NCBI RefSeq assembly: GCF_032854445.1
Contig: NW_027017967.1
Span: 1 to 64,000, forward strand
Reading direction: 5' to 3'
From: Liolophura sinensis
Lineage: Eukaryota; Mollusca; Polyplacophora; Chitonida; Chitonidae
DNA length: 64,000 bases
A program made the translations under genes and the position numbers. The notes beneath the pieces were generated by a model. The model was not told the origin of the DNA, ran no database searches, and saw nothing but the letters and a program-made list of their open reading frames with translations. This document shows, piece after piece, positions 40,590 to 51,648 of this stretch; position 1 is the first letter of the stretch, and each line of letters opens with the position of its first letter.

Positions 40590-40668
40590 AAAGGTCTGTC
40601 AGCAGCCGGCAAATGGTGGTGAAATATTCTTGAGTACCGCATAAAACACCAATAAAATAAATATAACC
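40590..40668 (+). mobile_element. SINE S1, 3' fragment
   Basis: GGAAAGGTCTGTCAGCAGCC and GTGAAATATTCTTGAGTACC then ACACCAATAAAATAAAT: the tail of an S1 copy with an internal deletion. Confidence 0.7.
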
Positions 40669-40844
40669 TGTGTAGTAGTATCATCTCACAACGTCAAGTT
40701 CAAATCCGGTCAATCGTCATTTACCTGAGACTAACGAATGCGGATGAAGGAAACTTCTTCCTCTGTATCTGACTCAATCTTCCTTTTGGAACCTCTAACC
40801 CTCTTAAAGACTTCCTCTGACTCATGTGATTCTGACATCTTCAG

Positions 40845-41200
40845 CTGTAGACAAGAAGGTTTGATCGCATGTACATTGGATTACACTAAGACATTTGACA
40901 AATTTAACATGGGTAACATAAGTTACCTCCAGAAAAGGCGGTTTCGCCATGCACAACGCCGAGCCAAGTTTTAATTTTCCGCTAGTACTTTTAGATTTTT
41001 GGCTGTAAATACTTTATGAACCACTGACATTGCAATATTTAGTACTTATCACGTCGTAAGTCAGACGACAGGGGAGCAAAAATTCTGTAAAATGCTATAA
41101 CACAACACGCTGCTGTCCCCTGAACTTCACCAAAAGTGCAGTTATCGCGACCGTATATATGTATTACGTGCTGTAATGTTTCCCGCCTGTTCTGTCGCAC
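40845..41200 (-). repeat. RING-repeat flank fragment
   Basis: TCTTCAGCTGTAGACAAGAA and following matches 309-440 and 50040-50120; 40990-41180 matches 950-1140 (ACTTATCACGTCGTAAGTCA). The RING ORF is absent. Confidence 0.7.
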
Positions 41201-41209
41201 GTAAAATTT

Positions 41210-42400
41210 TTATAAAAAGCGCCCTCAACTTTAGCCTCCACTCTGAAAATTGTTTAAAAAATCCCCGGTTGACACTTGACTTTGAACTTTGGATATGTCA
41301 TGCCCCCGTGACTTCTCAGTTGACCTACTCAGTGACCTCTGATTTTTTACCTACATTTGAGATAAAACGTTCGGAATGAACTATCCCAAAAGAGGTAAAC
41401 GAAAAGGTCAAGATTTGACTTCAAGGTCATTGGAGCATCTCGTGTCAAAAGGTCAAGGTAAAGGCTCTATTGGGGATTTTTGTATAACTGTTCAAAGTCA
41501 AGGTCAAACATTCGACCGCCATTTTGAAGGTCAAAATCGAGAAGGAGGTCAAAAAGAACCCTATTTTCTTAATTTCTGACCTCGATTACTCCTGGTTTTA
41601 AAGTTTGAACCCAATCGGAGACAAAAATGTTTCGACCCATTTTTTCGTCAAAGGGTTTTTGTCTCAAACTTTGATACAGGTCAGCAATCAAGAATTTGAG
41701 GTCGGTTTTGACCTTAACCCTGAAATTGACCTCCAAAATAGCGGTCGAAATTTTGACCTTCACTTTGAACAGTTCCTTTGACCCTGACTTTTTGACACGT
41801 AATGCTCCAATAACCCTGAAGTCGAACTATAACCTTTTGTTTGATCTCCAACCTATAACCTCGTATTCAGATAGTGCAATCCAGTTGAACTATATAAAAA
41901 GAAGTTTAGAGGGTAGAGGTAAAGTCACGAGGCAACCTGAAGGTCCCAGGGGCATAACATGTAAAAAAAGTCAAGGCCGTGCGTCACTTAGATATTTTTT
42001 GAAAGGATTTTAAAGTTGGGGTGAAAATTTTGACCGCCATTTTGGAGCTTAAGATGGAGGTCGAGGTCAAACCCAACCTCATATTCGTGCCCTCCGACCT
42101 TGATTACCCTTTGTGCCAAAGTTTGAGGTTGATCGGAGAATAAAAGTTTTAAACTTATTTTCCACGTTGAAGCATAGGGCCTATGTTATTAGATAGCCTG
42201 CAATGTTAAAGCCACGTTATTAGATAGAGGTCAGAAACTCTTTTTCCCTGATTGACGTCAAACTTTAATACCAGGGGTAATCAAGGTCGTAAATCACGAA
42301 TCCGAGGTCAGATCTGACCTTGAATTCGACCTTAACCTTAAAGAATGTGATCTTGAGGGGCGATAACATAAACCAAAGAATGACAGATAGCTCCCCCACC
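41210..42400. repeat. AGGTCA-rich dispersed repeat
   Basis: A long copy with many TGACCT/AGGTCA sites, CCTCCAAAATAGCGGTCG and CGCCATTTTGGAG. It ends at GAATGACAGATAGCTCCC before the satellite, as at 33740 and 51640. Confidence 0.8.
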
Positions 42401-43495
42401 CTAATATTTCTTAAATTATATTATCCAACTTCTAATTATTTTTGAATAAAGTAAATGCCTTGCTGATTCACCATGCCAACTTTCAAAGCTCTCTGTGTGT
42501 AAAATTAACTCTGTGTGAGTTATTTCCAAATTCAAATGCACATTGTCAGCCATTAACATTGAAGGATAAGTTGAGAGATAGATTTCCCACCAAATATTTC
42601 CTTAAAATTGTTTCATCCAATTTCTGTTAATTTGTGAATAATCTACATGCATTCCGAATTCTGCATACCAATTTTGAATGGCGTGTGTGTAAAATTAAAG
42701 GAATCATATCCAAATCTGAATGCAGATTTGCACCCGTCAACATTGAAATACAGATATGACACATAGTTTCCCCCACCAAATATTTTCTTAAAATTGTTTT
42801 ATTCAAATTCTCGCTATTTGTGAATAATTTACATGCATTCCTGATTGAGTATGCCAATTTTGAATGGTGTGTGTGTGTAAATAAATGAATCATGTCCAGA
42901 TCTGGATGTAAAATTTAAGGAGTTATTTCCAAATTCAAATGCACATTGCCTGCCGTTATCATTGAAGGCATAGGTTCAGGGAGAGATTTCCCACCAAGTA
43001 TTTCCTTAAAATTGATTCATCCAAGTTCTGGCTATTTGTGAATAATCTACATGCATTCCGCATTCTGCATGTCAATTTTGAATGGTATGTGTGTGAAATT
43101 AAAGGAATCATATCCAAATCTGAATGCAGATTTGCACCTGTCAACGTCGAAATAAAGGTATGACACATAGTTTCCATCACCAAATAATCTTTTACAAATT
43201 TTTATGGAACTTCTGATTAGTTGTGAATAATCTACATGCATTGCTGATTGAGCATGCCAATTTAAAATGGTGTGTGTGTGAAATTAAAGGAATCGTGTCC
43301 AGATCTGAATGCACATTTGCACCCATCAACATTGAAGACATGGTTTGAGAGATAGATTTCTCCGACAAATATTTTCTTAATAGTGTTTTATCAAACTTCT
43401 GCTAATTTGTGAATAATCTACATGCATTGCTGATTAAGCATGTCAATTTTGAATGTTGTGTGTGTAAAATTAAAGGTGTCATAAATTTATAAAAG
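42400..43495 (-). repeat. ~190-bp satellite array, minus orientation
   Basis: About six units of the satellite in reverse, ending at AATTAAAGGTGTCATAAATT. The frames 42627-42893 and 42959-43183 are repeat products. Confidence 0.85.
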
Positions 43496-43725
43496 GAATA
43501 ATGAATGTGCAAATACTATCGTCGACTGTACCAGAGTTGTCTCCCCTCCTGTGTTAAGAGATAGGCCTAATGACGGCAAGTGATTGGACGGTGATTAGGG
43601 CCTTAGTTACCCACGGAATTGGTTGAATTTTGACAGGTGATTACCAAAAGTAGACTTCTACCATCTGTGTGAGTTTGGTGGAATTACAATGAGTTGAAGG
43701 GGCAAAATGGCCTAATTTAGTGCCG
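43496..43725 (+). repeat. array-flank unit
   Basis: TGTACCAGAGTTGTCTCCCC to CCTAATTTAGTGCCGCACAT matches 34840-35040. It joins the RING-repeat flank to satellite arrays in several places. Confidence 0.7.
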
Positions 43726-44580
43726 CACATTGTCAGCTGTGAACATCGAAGGCATAGGTTGAGATAGATTTCCCCCAAAATATTTTCTTTGAAGTGTTTT
43801 ATCCAACTTCTGCTTATTTGTCAATAATTTACATGCCTTGCTAATTGAGCATGCCAATTTTGAGTGCTGTGTGTGTGAAATTAAAGGAATCATATCCAAA
43901 TCTGAATGCTGATTTGCACCCGTTAACATTGAAATACAGGTGTGACAGGTTTCCCCCACCAAATATTTTCTCAAATTTGTTTTATCCAAATTCTGGTTGT
44001 TTGTGAATAATGTACATGCATTGTTGATTGGGCATGCCAAATTAGAATGGTGTGTGTGTGAAATTAAAGGAATCATATCCAAATCTGAATGCAGATTTGC
44101 ACGCCTCAATATTGAAATACAGGTATGACACATAGTTTCCCCAACCAAATAGTTTTTTAAAAATTATTTCTGGAACTTCTGATTAGTTGTGAAAAATCTA
44201 CATGCATTGCTGATTGAGCATGTCAGTTTTGAATGCTGTGTGTGTGAAATTAAAGGTGTCATGTCCAGATCTGAATGCACATTTACACCCATCAACATTG
44301 AAGACATGGTTTGAGAGATAGATTTCTCCCCCAAATATTTTCTTAAAAATGTTTTATCCAACTTCTGCTTATTTGTGAATAATCTACATGCATTGCTTAT
44401 TGAGCATGTCAATTTTGAATGGTGTGAGTGTGAAATTAAAGGAATCATATCCAAATCTGAATGCAGATTTGCACCCGTCAACATTGAAATACAGGTATGA
44501 CACAGTTTCCCCCACCAAATAATCGTTTACAAATTTTTATGGAACTTCTGATTAGTTGTGAATAATCTACATGCATTGAA
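43726..44580 (-). repeat. ~190-bp satellite array, minus orientation
   Basis: Four to five further units, ending at CTACATGCATTGAACC where the SINE-like unit begins. Confidence 0.85.
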
Positions 44581-44627
44581 CCTGCAATTCCCGATTACGA
44601 GAGGATTGCTTTACAGTCGTATACTGG

Positions 44628-44935
44628 TTTGTTTGTTTGTTTGTTTGTTTGATTGGAGTTTTACGCCGGGCTCAAGATTATTTCACTCACATGACCCCGT
44701 GCCAGCATAAGTGTTGGAGGAAACCGGGCTGTGCCGGGAAGGAGGGTGGGGGTGGGGGAGTGGGGGGGGGGGGGGGGGGGGAGCCAGGACCTTCAGTAGG
44801 TTGCTGGCAAACCTTCGCTCGTAAATCTGGAGACAAAGCCAATGGCAGCTGGATTTGAACTCACAACCTCATTGGTGCGATGCTACAGTGGTCATTGTAC
44901 AATGCACGCTAACCGCTCGGCCACGAAGGCCCCTT
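44628..44935 (-). mobile_element. SINE, S1-related variant
   Basis: A TTTG-repeat tail, GATTGGAGTTTTACGCCGGG, CTCAAGATTATTTCACTCAC, a long G tract (44761-44780), then the tRNA-like head ending ACGCTAACCGCTCGGCCACG. It is a subfamily distinct from the main S1 copies. Confidence 0.75.
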
Positions 44936-44939
44936 CTGT

Positions 44940-45181
44940 AATGGTAGCCGTCATAAGTTAAAGCAAAAAGGCAAAACAGTCAAATAAAACTGAACTTAAT
45001 CATTTTATTGCAATGAATAAGAAAGAAGGTTACAATTTAACGGCATCCATAAGGGTGCTGCTAGATATTACAAAATGCAAGCTCACATAAATCAATGTTT
45101 GCCTTAAAAACAAAATAATTAAACCACTGTGAGAACCGCAACAGATCAGTTAGTTAACGTACTGCTAGATCTTTCACTTTC
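44940..45181 (-). other. 3' trailer of the DUF7869-type gene
   Basis: On the minus strand this follows the gene's stop and carries several AATAAA-like signals (reverse TTTATTG at about 45004). No other feature. Confidence 0.45.
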
Positions 45182-46616
45182 TCACAAGTCACTGTCGACT
45201 TCATCCATAGGGGCAGCACCTAGGTCATTATTTACTTCTGTAGGTAGATTATCGAAGGAGACTTGTGCTTCGGTGCGACAGAAACGCTTCAGAACCTGGA
45301 GGTCTTTAAACCTTGCAGCAGCAATGTTCAGCCTACTGCTGTACAATGGCTGCGGGTCACCCATCAGGACCCTCCAAACATCTTTACCTTTATCGCCACG
45401 ACCAGTAAGAACAGCACTCTCGTGCGCACCATTCCATGAATTTCTATACATCATCATCCGTCGATGTTGCTGCCTGAATTCAATATCTTTAATAGGCCGG
45501 GTTGCCACAGGACAGGTTGTTCGATATAAGGGTTTCAAGTAGGCTGTGAAATTGAAAAACATTGCTTGTTCCATTTGCACCACACAAAAAGGACTGGGCA
45601 TTTTCCTGGCATTCTGAATTTGTGTTCTCTATTCATCAATGGTCTCCACACGTGCTTTTTGATTTACAAGGGCCATATCTCTATCGCATTCCATGTAACT
45701 ATGGCCTCTCTCTGGAAATGTAATATGGACATCTGTAAAACGCTTCTTCTTGTTTACCAAATAATGTAAGTATCTGAAGACAGTAAAATTCTTGTTTTGA
45801 CCCGCACAGGAATCACAGAATGAATTCAAAACTTGCACATTGGGATTAAGATCATTTGTAATGAAATGATCAAGCATTGAGCAAACATCATCAGAGCCCT
45901 TTTTGGCAATAGTTTCATCATAAGTGTAAAAATAAGCTTGATCAGAACCTAACACATGGATGTTAAATGACAAGAAAGTTAGTTGACGTCTGTAGTACAC
46001 ATCGTCTGTACTAATATTTGGCATGTACAAGTTTTTCGGGAAATCAAACGCCACAGCAACCACAGTAGGGTTAGTTTGAGAAGTTTTCCGAGCATTGCTT
46101 TTTCTTTTGTAAAAAGAATCTGCCTTCCTTTTGTGAAGCTCATGTTGAGCAGACAGGGTTTCACGCTCCTTGAGCAAAGTCGCAGGTGTCGGGGATCCAG
46201 TCAGTTCCTTATCAATACTTTGAATCTTAGCAATGAAGGTGTCACAACTTGAACAAGTGTCCTTTCTAGGATAGCCAAATGAGATATTAAATTTCTCATG
46301 AAATATTTTCCTGTAGCTTTCATAACTGAGCTTATCTTCTGGATATGTCTCCATGTACATGGCGTGCATTTTGGAAATGTTGAGTTCTTCAGGGAGATAG
46401 AGTTTTCTGGAGCGACTCAAAGCGTAGTGAGAAGTGCGTCCACGAAAGGAAGAAATGGGGTCTTTCACTTTCTGGATCTCTTCTTCCTTTAATCAATGGG
46501 GGTGATTGTTGTGCTTGCCTCTTTTGTCTTGTGGTGGGTGACCTAAAACAGTGACAATTAAATAAAATATATCTTGCACCTAGATATAAACTACAGGTGT
46601 GTTAACTTTGATTTTG

Positions 46617-46777
46617 TGTGATTTGGATTGGAGTTTTGAGCCGTGCTCAAGATTATTTCACTCATATGATGGCGTGCCAGCATTAGTGTGGGAGAAAACC
46701 GGGAAGTGCCTGCATGGGGGCAACCCACACCTTTCTGCAGGTTGCTGGGAGTATGTAAGCCATATAAAGGCTGGGTC
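46617..46777 (-). mobile_element. SINE, S1-related variant, partial
   Basis: TTGGATTGGAGTTTTGAGCC and CTCAAGATTATTTCACTCAT match the variant at 44628. It lacks the tRNA-like head because the S1 copy at 46792 follows. It lies in the intron of the DUF7869-type gene. Confidence 0.65.
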
Positions 46778-46791
46778 TCCTATGCGCCTCT

Positions 46792-47065
46792 GGCCTCCGT
46801 TGCTCAGTCGGTTAGCACGCTAGCGCTGCGTAGTGACCCAGAAGCCTCTCACCAATGCAGTCGCTGTGAGTTCAAGACCAGCTTATGCTGGCTTCCTCTC
46901 CGGCCGTACGTGGGAAGGTCTGTCAGCAACCTGCGGATGGTCGTGGGTTTCCCCGGGCTCTGCCTGGTTTCCACCCAGCATAATGATGGCCGCCGTCGTA
47001 TAAATGAAATATTCTTGAGTACGGCGTAAAACACCAATCAAAAAAAAAAAAAAAAAAAAAAAAAA
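46792..47065 (+). mobile_element. tRNA-derived SINE, family S1
   Basis: Full copy with the head GGCCTCCGTTGCTCAGTCGG and a long A tail. A 14-bp perfect duplication TCCTATGCGCCTCT lies at 46778-46791 and 47066-47079. Confidence 0.92.
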
Positions 47066-47079
47066 TCCTATGCGCCTCT

Positions 47080-47280
47080 CAATGTCAGGTCAAAGACACT
47101 CAACATGACACCAAACCCAGTCACATTATACTGACACCGGGTCGTTGCTGTAACCCCATAAAGCTGAGCGTGAAACGAGGCAATGCAACTACCATTCTAA
47201 AGTCTTTTAAAACTACGGTTTTTAAGTATGACCCGACTCAGGATCGAACTTGGGTCCACGAGACAGACGGAGTCACCGGG
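47080..47280 (-). mobile_element. tRNA-like head of the interrupted SINE variant
   Basis: On the minus strand, GTGACTCCGTCTGTCTCGTG and AAGTTCGATCCTGAGTCGGG resemble A and B boxes. Together with 46617-46777 it may be one SINE split by the S1 insertion. Confidence 0.5.
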
Positions 47281-47879
47281 GCCAATTTATAATAAATGAA
47301 GGCTGGATAAAAGCATCTCTAGAGCAGACATTGAGCAGATACAAATAATAAATAAAAAGAAAGTGGAATAGCAGATTAGAATCACCTGTTTGAGCAATGG
47401 ATTTCCTGATGATTTCCACTCGCTTTACTGAGATCCCAAATATCGCTACAAAAGCTTTCAGACACACCTTGACTTTCCGTGATGATTGTTCCCCTGGAAT
47501 ACGTACACAGTAATTATAGGAGCTATCATGCAGATTAGCAGTCATCTCTGGTTTACGTGGCCTTCGTCTTTGCACACCATGAATTTCTGTAAGTGTGGAA
47601 AGACATGCATCTTGAGCATCTTTTGTTGTATAGTTGTTGTTAAAAGCATTGACTAATGCCTGTCTCTCCTCATCTGTTATATTCTCGAAGCACTTGTGTC
47701 TTCTACACTTACAGTCTGGGCCACTGACATGACTACAAAGCCTCTGTCTTTTAGCTTTTCCTCTTGATCTACCTGTTTTCTTTCTTTTCTTGGGTTTATC
47801 AGTGGGATGAGGATGTGCACATTGATTGTCCACCATCTTGAATCTTATGTTGCCATCCAGACGAACAGTCATTGGTCAG

Positions 47880-48010
47880 ACAGTCACATGATGCAACGCC
47901 AAGGCACATGAGTGGACAACTCTCGTTTTTCCATACAAAGAATTGGACTGCACTCGTTCTTCCACAGTGATGTGTTTATACTACTCCCTCTTTTGTGGGG
48001 ACTACACCCG
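47880..48010 (-). repeat. subterminal repeats upstream of the DUF7869-type gene
   Basis: Three related motifs read ACTCTCGTTTTTCC, CACTCGTTCTTCCACA and ACACCCGTTTTTCCGCA, spaced about 35-65 bp. Short repeats near the end are typical of transposon termini bound by a transposase. No matching copies were found after the gene. Confidence 0.45.
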
Positions 48011-48119
48011 TTTTTCCGCATAATATTAATGTCAACATATAAGTAGCAACAGAACTACCAGACAGGGGCAATAACTCTAAATTTAACAAAATGTGACATC
48101 ACTTGAGTCTTCAAGTGTA

Positions 48120-48725
48120 TTAGAGTTGTCTCCCCTCCTGTGTTAGGAGATAGGGTATGAAATACGGCTATGACACCTAGTTTCCCCTCTATAAGATTTT
48201 TTAAACGGTTTTTCGAACTGCTGTTTATTTGTGAGTAATGTAGATACATTGCTGATTCTGCATGCGAATTTTGAATGGTGCGTGTGTGAAATTAAAGGAA
48301 TCATGTCCAGATCTGAATGAACATTTGCACCCATCACCATTGAAGACATGGCTTGAGAGATAGATCCCCCCCCCCCACCCCCCCAAAATATTTTCTTAAA
48401 AGTGTTTTATCCAACTTCTGCTTACTTGTGAATAATTTGTGTGTGTGTGAAATTAAAGAATCATATACAAATCTGAATGCAGATTTACACCCCTCAACAT
48501 TGAAATACAGGTATGACACATAGTTTCCCCCACCAAATATTTTCTTAAAAGTGTTTTATCCAATTTCTGGTTGTTTGTGAATAATCTACATGCATTGCTG
48601 ATTGAGCATGGTAAGTTTGAATGGTGTTTGTGTGAAATTAAAGGAATCATGTCCAGTTCTGAATGCACATTTGCACCCATTAACATGGCTTGAGAGATAG
48701 ATTTCCTCCCCAAATATTTTTTTAA
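48120..48725 (-). repeat. ~190-bp satellite array, minus orientation
   Basis: About three and a half units, starting at the GAGTTGTCTCCCCTCCTGTG motif and including a C tract (48367-48382). Confidence 0.85.
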
Positions 48726-48885
48726 CATATATGTATGTATGTATGCATGTATGTATGACAGGCATCAAGTTGCAAAAATACATCCCTATATAGGCCTATG
48801 TAGATATTATGTAAAAAAGGTGGCGAGATGCCTGGATCGAATCCTGCCTTAGGATGGTTACCTCTGTTTTTGTAAATTGGTGGCT
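48726..48885 (+). repeat. ATGT microsatellite with dispersed 3' unit
   Basis: TATGTATGTATGTATG followed by GACAGGCATCAAGTTGCAAA and GGATCGAATCCTGCC, as at 8580-8735. Confidence 0.75.
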
Positions 48886-49074
48886 GATGTGTGATTGTAA
48901 ATAAAATGGAAAATAGTGGTTATTGTTAGAGTGTGAGGCAATAGGAGTGTTAGGGTGATGTGTGTGGTGTTAGAGAGGTAGTATGTAAGGCATGGAAGGT
49001 GTTTAAGTTGTTTTAAAGCACATAGGGCCAATGTTATTAGATAGCCCCATGTTAAAGCATAGGTCAGAAAGTTT
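48886..49074 (+). repeat. linker between satellite and RING repeat
   Basis: GGCATGGAAGGTGTTTAAGT and GGGCCAATGTTATTAGATAG are the reverse of 1670-1740. The same linker joins a RING repeat to a satellite array at both ends of the window. Confidence 0.65.
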
Positions 49075-50288
49075 TGGTCTCTAAAAAGTGGAAGCTGAAG
49101 TTGTTGGCAACAGAGGGCGCTCAAGTGACAAGTTCTAGTGACAGCAGCGTGTTGTCGTACAGCAGTAACAGCATTTGCAGAATTTTTGCTTCCATTTTGA
49201 CTGACTTACGACGTGGTAAGTAATAAATATTGCCATGTCAGCTGTTAGATATATGTAACATGCGACAAAAAAGGCAAAAACAAAAAATTACAGCACGTAA
49301 TACATACGTAGGGTCACGACAACTGCCCTTTCAGTGAAGTTCAGGTCACAGAAGAGTAGAGCGTTAGAAGAGCAGTTGAATCAAAAGCAATATGGCTCCC
49401 CATCTGCAGCATTTTACAGCATTTTTGGCCCCCAGTACTGAATATTGCAGTGTCAGTGGTTTATAAGGTATTTATAGACTCCAACCCAAACGGAAAATTA
49501 AAACTTGGCTCCGCGTTTCCTATGTACAACGCGAAACCGACGTTCCCGGCGGTAACTTTTGACAGGTGATTACCATAGGTATGGTTCTACCAGCTAAGTG
49601 AGTTTGGTGAAATTGGAATGAGTTGAAGGTGAGTATGGGCTAATTTAGTGCCGTATTGTAGGCAATGGGCTATAGCACAAGGGTGGATAAAGGTGGGTAG
49701 TGTCGGTGTGGAGTCCCGTATCCCGGTAATTACTGTCCGATGGTGCTGAAATTTAACAGGTCAGTAGACAATTCATTGTGCTAGATACATGCGGAGTGTT
49801 ATGGCACTGAGATGAGCAGATCATGAGTACGGTGTGTTAGAAGGTGAGTATGTCGGGAATCTGGAAATGTGGGGAGTGTGTCGAAGTGACAATCCCTTTT
49901 CGCCTATGCAGAATACGGGGAAGTGTCACAGATTTGTGACCGAAAGGTGAGTATGATACAAGTGTGGGTGTTGAAGGGTGAGTATGTTGGGAATGTGTGC
50001 CTATGTTCAACACGAAACCGCCGTTCCCGGCGGTAACTTATACTTCCCATGTTAAATTCGTCGAATGCCTTAGTGTAATCCAAAGTACATGAGATAAAAC
50101 CATCTTGTCTACAGCTGAAGATGTATATGGCTAACTTTACCCTTACAACAGACACACGCTCCAAGTGATACGACTTTCTGCTCGCCAAGACAATTTCAGA
50201 TTTCACGACATACTCGCCAGATAATAGGTCATGCTGAGCTCAAGAATAACAGTATTTCGTCTCTTAAATTCCTGAACACCAGACAACC

Positions 50289-50726
50289 ATGCCTTGCCGT
50301 ATGTGCGGAAGGCTGATGGGCCGGAGAAACCCTTCAATGAGAATGAGATGTGGCTGTGTTCTTTGCATCAGATGCCTACGCAACACGCTGATGGCAGCAT
50401 ACGGTTTGGCTATAGACGGCAACCCAGTAACCTTTGCCATGAGTAACTTTTGTGCCTACTGCAGCCCTGACCCCAGGTGGCGCCAGTACGTCGCGCCACC
50501 GCAGCCCAGGAGAAGGCCGATGGCGCCGAGGCTCACGTTGATCGTGCGCTTCACAAACCTGTTGATTTGGCGACACGCCAGGTTGCTCCTCAGAGAATTG
50601 CCCGCTGTGGTCAGCAGTTACCCTGTCGCAGGACAGCTCGCGTTGCAGGTCCACACAAACCTGGACATGGCCATGGTCGTCTTGAATGGATTTAACATGC
50701 AGTGCCGTTGGTACTTCGTTGGATGA
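50289..50726 (+). CDS. RING-like zinc-finger ORF, copy B
   Basis: 145 codons from ATG 50289. Ligands: CRMC near the start, RCGCVLCIRC about 15 residues on, and CAYC after a 24-residue loop, a C4C4 RING-like set of eight cysteines. The remainder is arginine- and hydrophobic-rich (LTLIVRFTNLLIWRHARLLL, SSYPVAGQLALQV) and has no family I recognise. A TGA follows YFVG; copy C has an arginine codon there and continues about 20 more residues. The bases after the TGA here still encode a similar tail, so copy B is slightly truncated. An E3 ligase function is inference. Confidence 0.6.
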   Translation: MPCRMCGRLMGRRNPSMRMRCGCVLCIRCLRNTLMAAYGLAIDGNPVTFAMSNFCAYCSPDPRWRQYVAPPQPRRRPMAPRLTLIVRFTNLLIWRHARLLLRELPAVVSSYPVAGQLALQVHTNLDMAMVVLNGFNMQCRWYFVG

Positions 50727-50819
50727 CTCCACTACCTCAACGCCTTGCGTACGATGGTGTCAGGCTCCCTGGCCCTGTGACTTTCTCCCTGTCACGGTGA
50801 TCGTCAGTATGTTTTTGTG

Positions 50820-51030
50820 TGGTGTGTTTTTGTTTGTCCTTGTCCGTGGGCATGGTAATTGGCCCCGGGGCACAGTAATTGGCCCCTGTACCTGTGCTTG
50901 TCTCAGTTTTTTGTGTGTGGGGGGGGGGGGGGGGGCACGGTAATTGGCCCAGCGGCAGAGTAATTGGCCGTCTTCTGTGTTTGTGTCTGTTTGTCCTTGT
51001 CCGTGGGCACGGTAATTGGCCCCTTTCACT
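50820..51030 (+). repeat. GGTAATTGGCCC palindromic tandem
   Basis: CACGGTAATTGGCCC alternates with CACAGTAATTGGCCC or GAGTAATTGGCC, forming near-palindromes around CCCCGGGG, with a G tract between. Also at 35305-35760, 56100-56290 and 58485-58525. Confidence 0.75.
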
Positions 51031-51239
51031 AACCATTCAGCAGAACCTCCTCGTGGTGTTAGTGGGAAACAGATGAATCATCTGGCTAATGCTGCTGACT
51101 CTTTGGTTTCTTCTTTTGGGAAACAATTACCATAACTGTCCTTGCGTGATTTCTTACTGTATATTGTACAGGCCTTCCTGAATCTGCGAGACAAATTTGA
51201 AGTCTGTGTGTTTAAGAAGAATAGGTCAGGTAGGGTTTT

Positions 51240-51648
51240 TTAAAAAAAATTTCAAAGTCGAAGTCAAATTTCAACCGCCGTTTTGGTGGTCAAGATGGCC
51301 GTGGAGATCAAAACTCACCCCATATTCCTGACCCCTGACCTGGATTAGCTTTTGTATGAAACTTTGAGGTCGATCAGAAAAAAAAAGTTTTGGACCCATT
51401 TTCCATGTTAAAGCATTGGGCCCATGTTATTAGATAGCCCCAAAGTTAAAGCAATGGGGCCCATGTTATTAGATAGGGGTCAGAAACTCTTTTTCCCTGA
51501 TTGACCTCAAACTGTAATACCACGGGTAATCGAGGTCGTAAAATCACAAATCTGAGGTCAGATCTGACCTTTACCTCGACCTTGACCTTCAAAAGGCATT
51601 CTTGAGGGACAGTAACATAAATCAAAGAACGACAGATAGCTCACCAGC
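51240..51648. repeat. AGGTCA-rich dispersed repeat
   Basis: Copy with TTGGTGGTCAAGATGG, CCCTGATTGACCTCAAACTG and GAGGTCAGATCTGACC. Confidence 0.8.

Larger units (their letters stand above)
37574..40838 (-). pseudogene. Crypton-like tyrosine recombinase gene with introns, broken
   Basis: Minus strand, several exons. Exon 1 begins near 40838 (MSESHESEEVFKRVRGSKRK). Small exons coding KLKEREESG and DVDSVKSE end in GTAAG donors. A zinc-finger exon (CPECGNPFTRLNRHLRG) precedes a core-binding part (FLQTFCDWLESFDGGLRKHS, 39328-39813). The catalytic part (38811-39254) has IRKSVTT and MGHSERTAGEYYAL, supplying the R, H-x2-R and Y expected of tyrosine recombinases. Later exons (about 38589-38441, 38096-37985, 37875-37574) join in frame at GT-AG sites. 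Breaks: a frame change after HLRG, a frame-broken stretch at 39255-39350, TAG after GGQAST. The class could also be a Crypton-derived host gene. Confidence 0.7.
45182..47872 (-). pseudogene. DUF7869-type gene (transposon-like), two exons with nonsense codons
   Basis: Exon 1 (ATG 47872 to about 47391) has a lysine-rich region, then RLCSHVSGPDCKCRRHKCFE and NITDEERQALVNAFN, a pattern common at the start of this family. The donor is ACAG/GTGATT. The acceptor is TGTTTTAG at about 46540, and the joined codon stays in frame. Exon 2 holds YGYPRK-like and CSSCDTF cysteines, then the DUF7869 core: VAFDFPKNLYMPN, YYRRQLTFLSFNIH, NSFCDSCAGQNKNF and FPERGHSYMECDRD. Breaks: TGA early in exon 2 and TAG right after VETIDE near 45628, after which MPSPFCVVQM continues in the same frame. 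Conserved D and H residues suggest a nuclease fold, but no activity is established to my knowledge. Confidence 0.7.
49075..51190 (+). repeat. RING-ORF dispersed repeat, copy B
   Basis: The most complete copy: flank (49075-50288), RING ORF (50289-50726), a tail with GGTAATTGGCCC tandem units and a G tract (50917-50935), and a last block with GTGATTTCTTACTGTATATT shared with copy C at 55930-55985. Confidence 0.75.
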
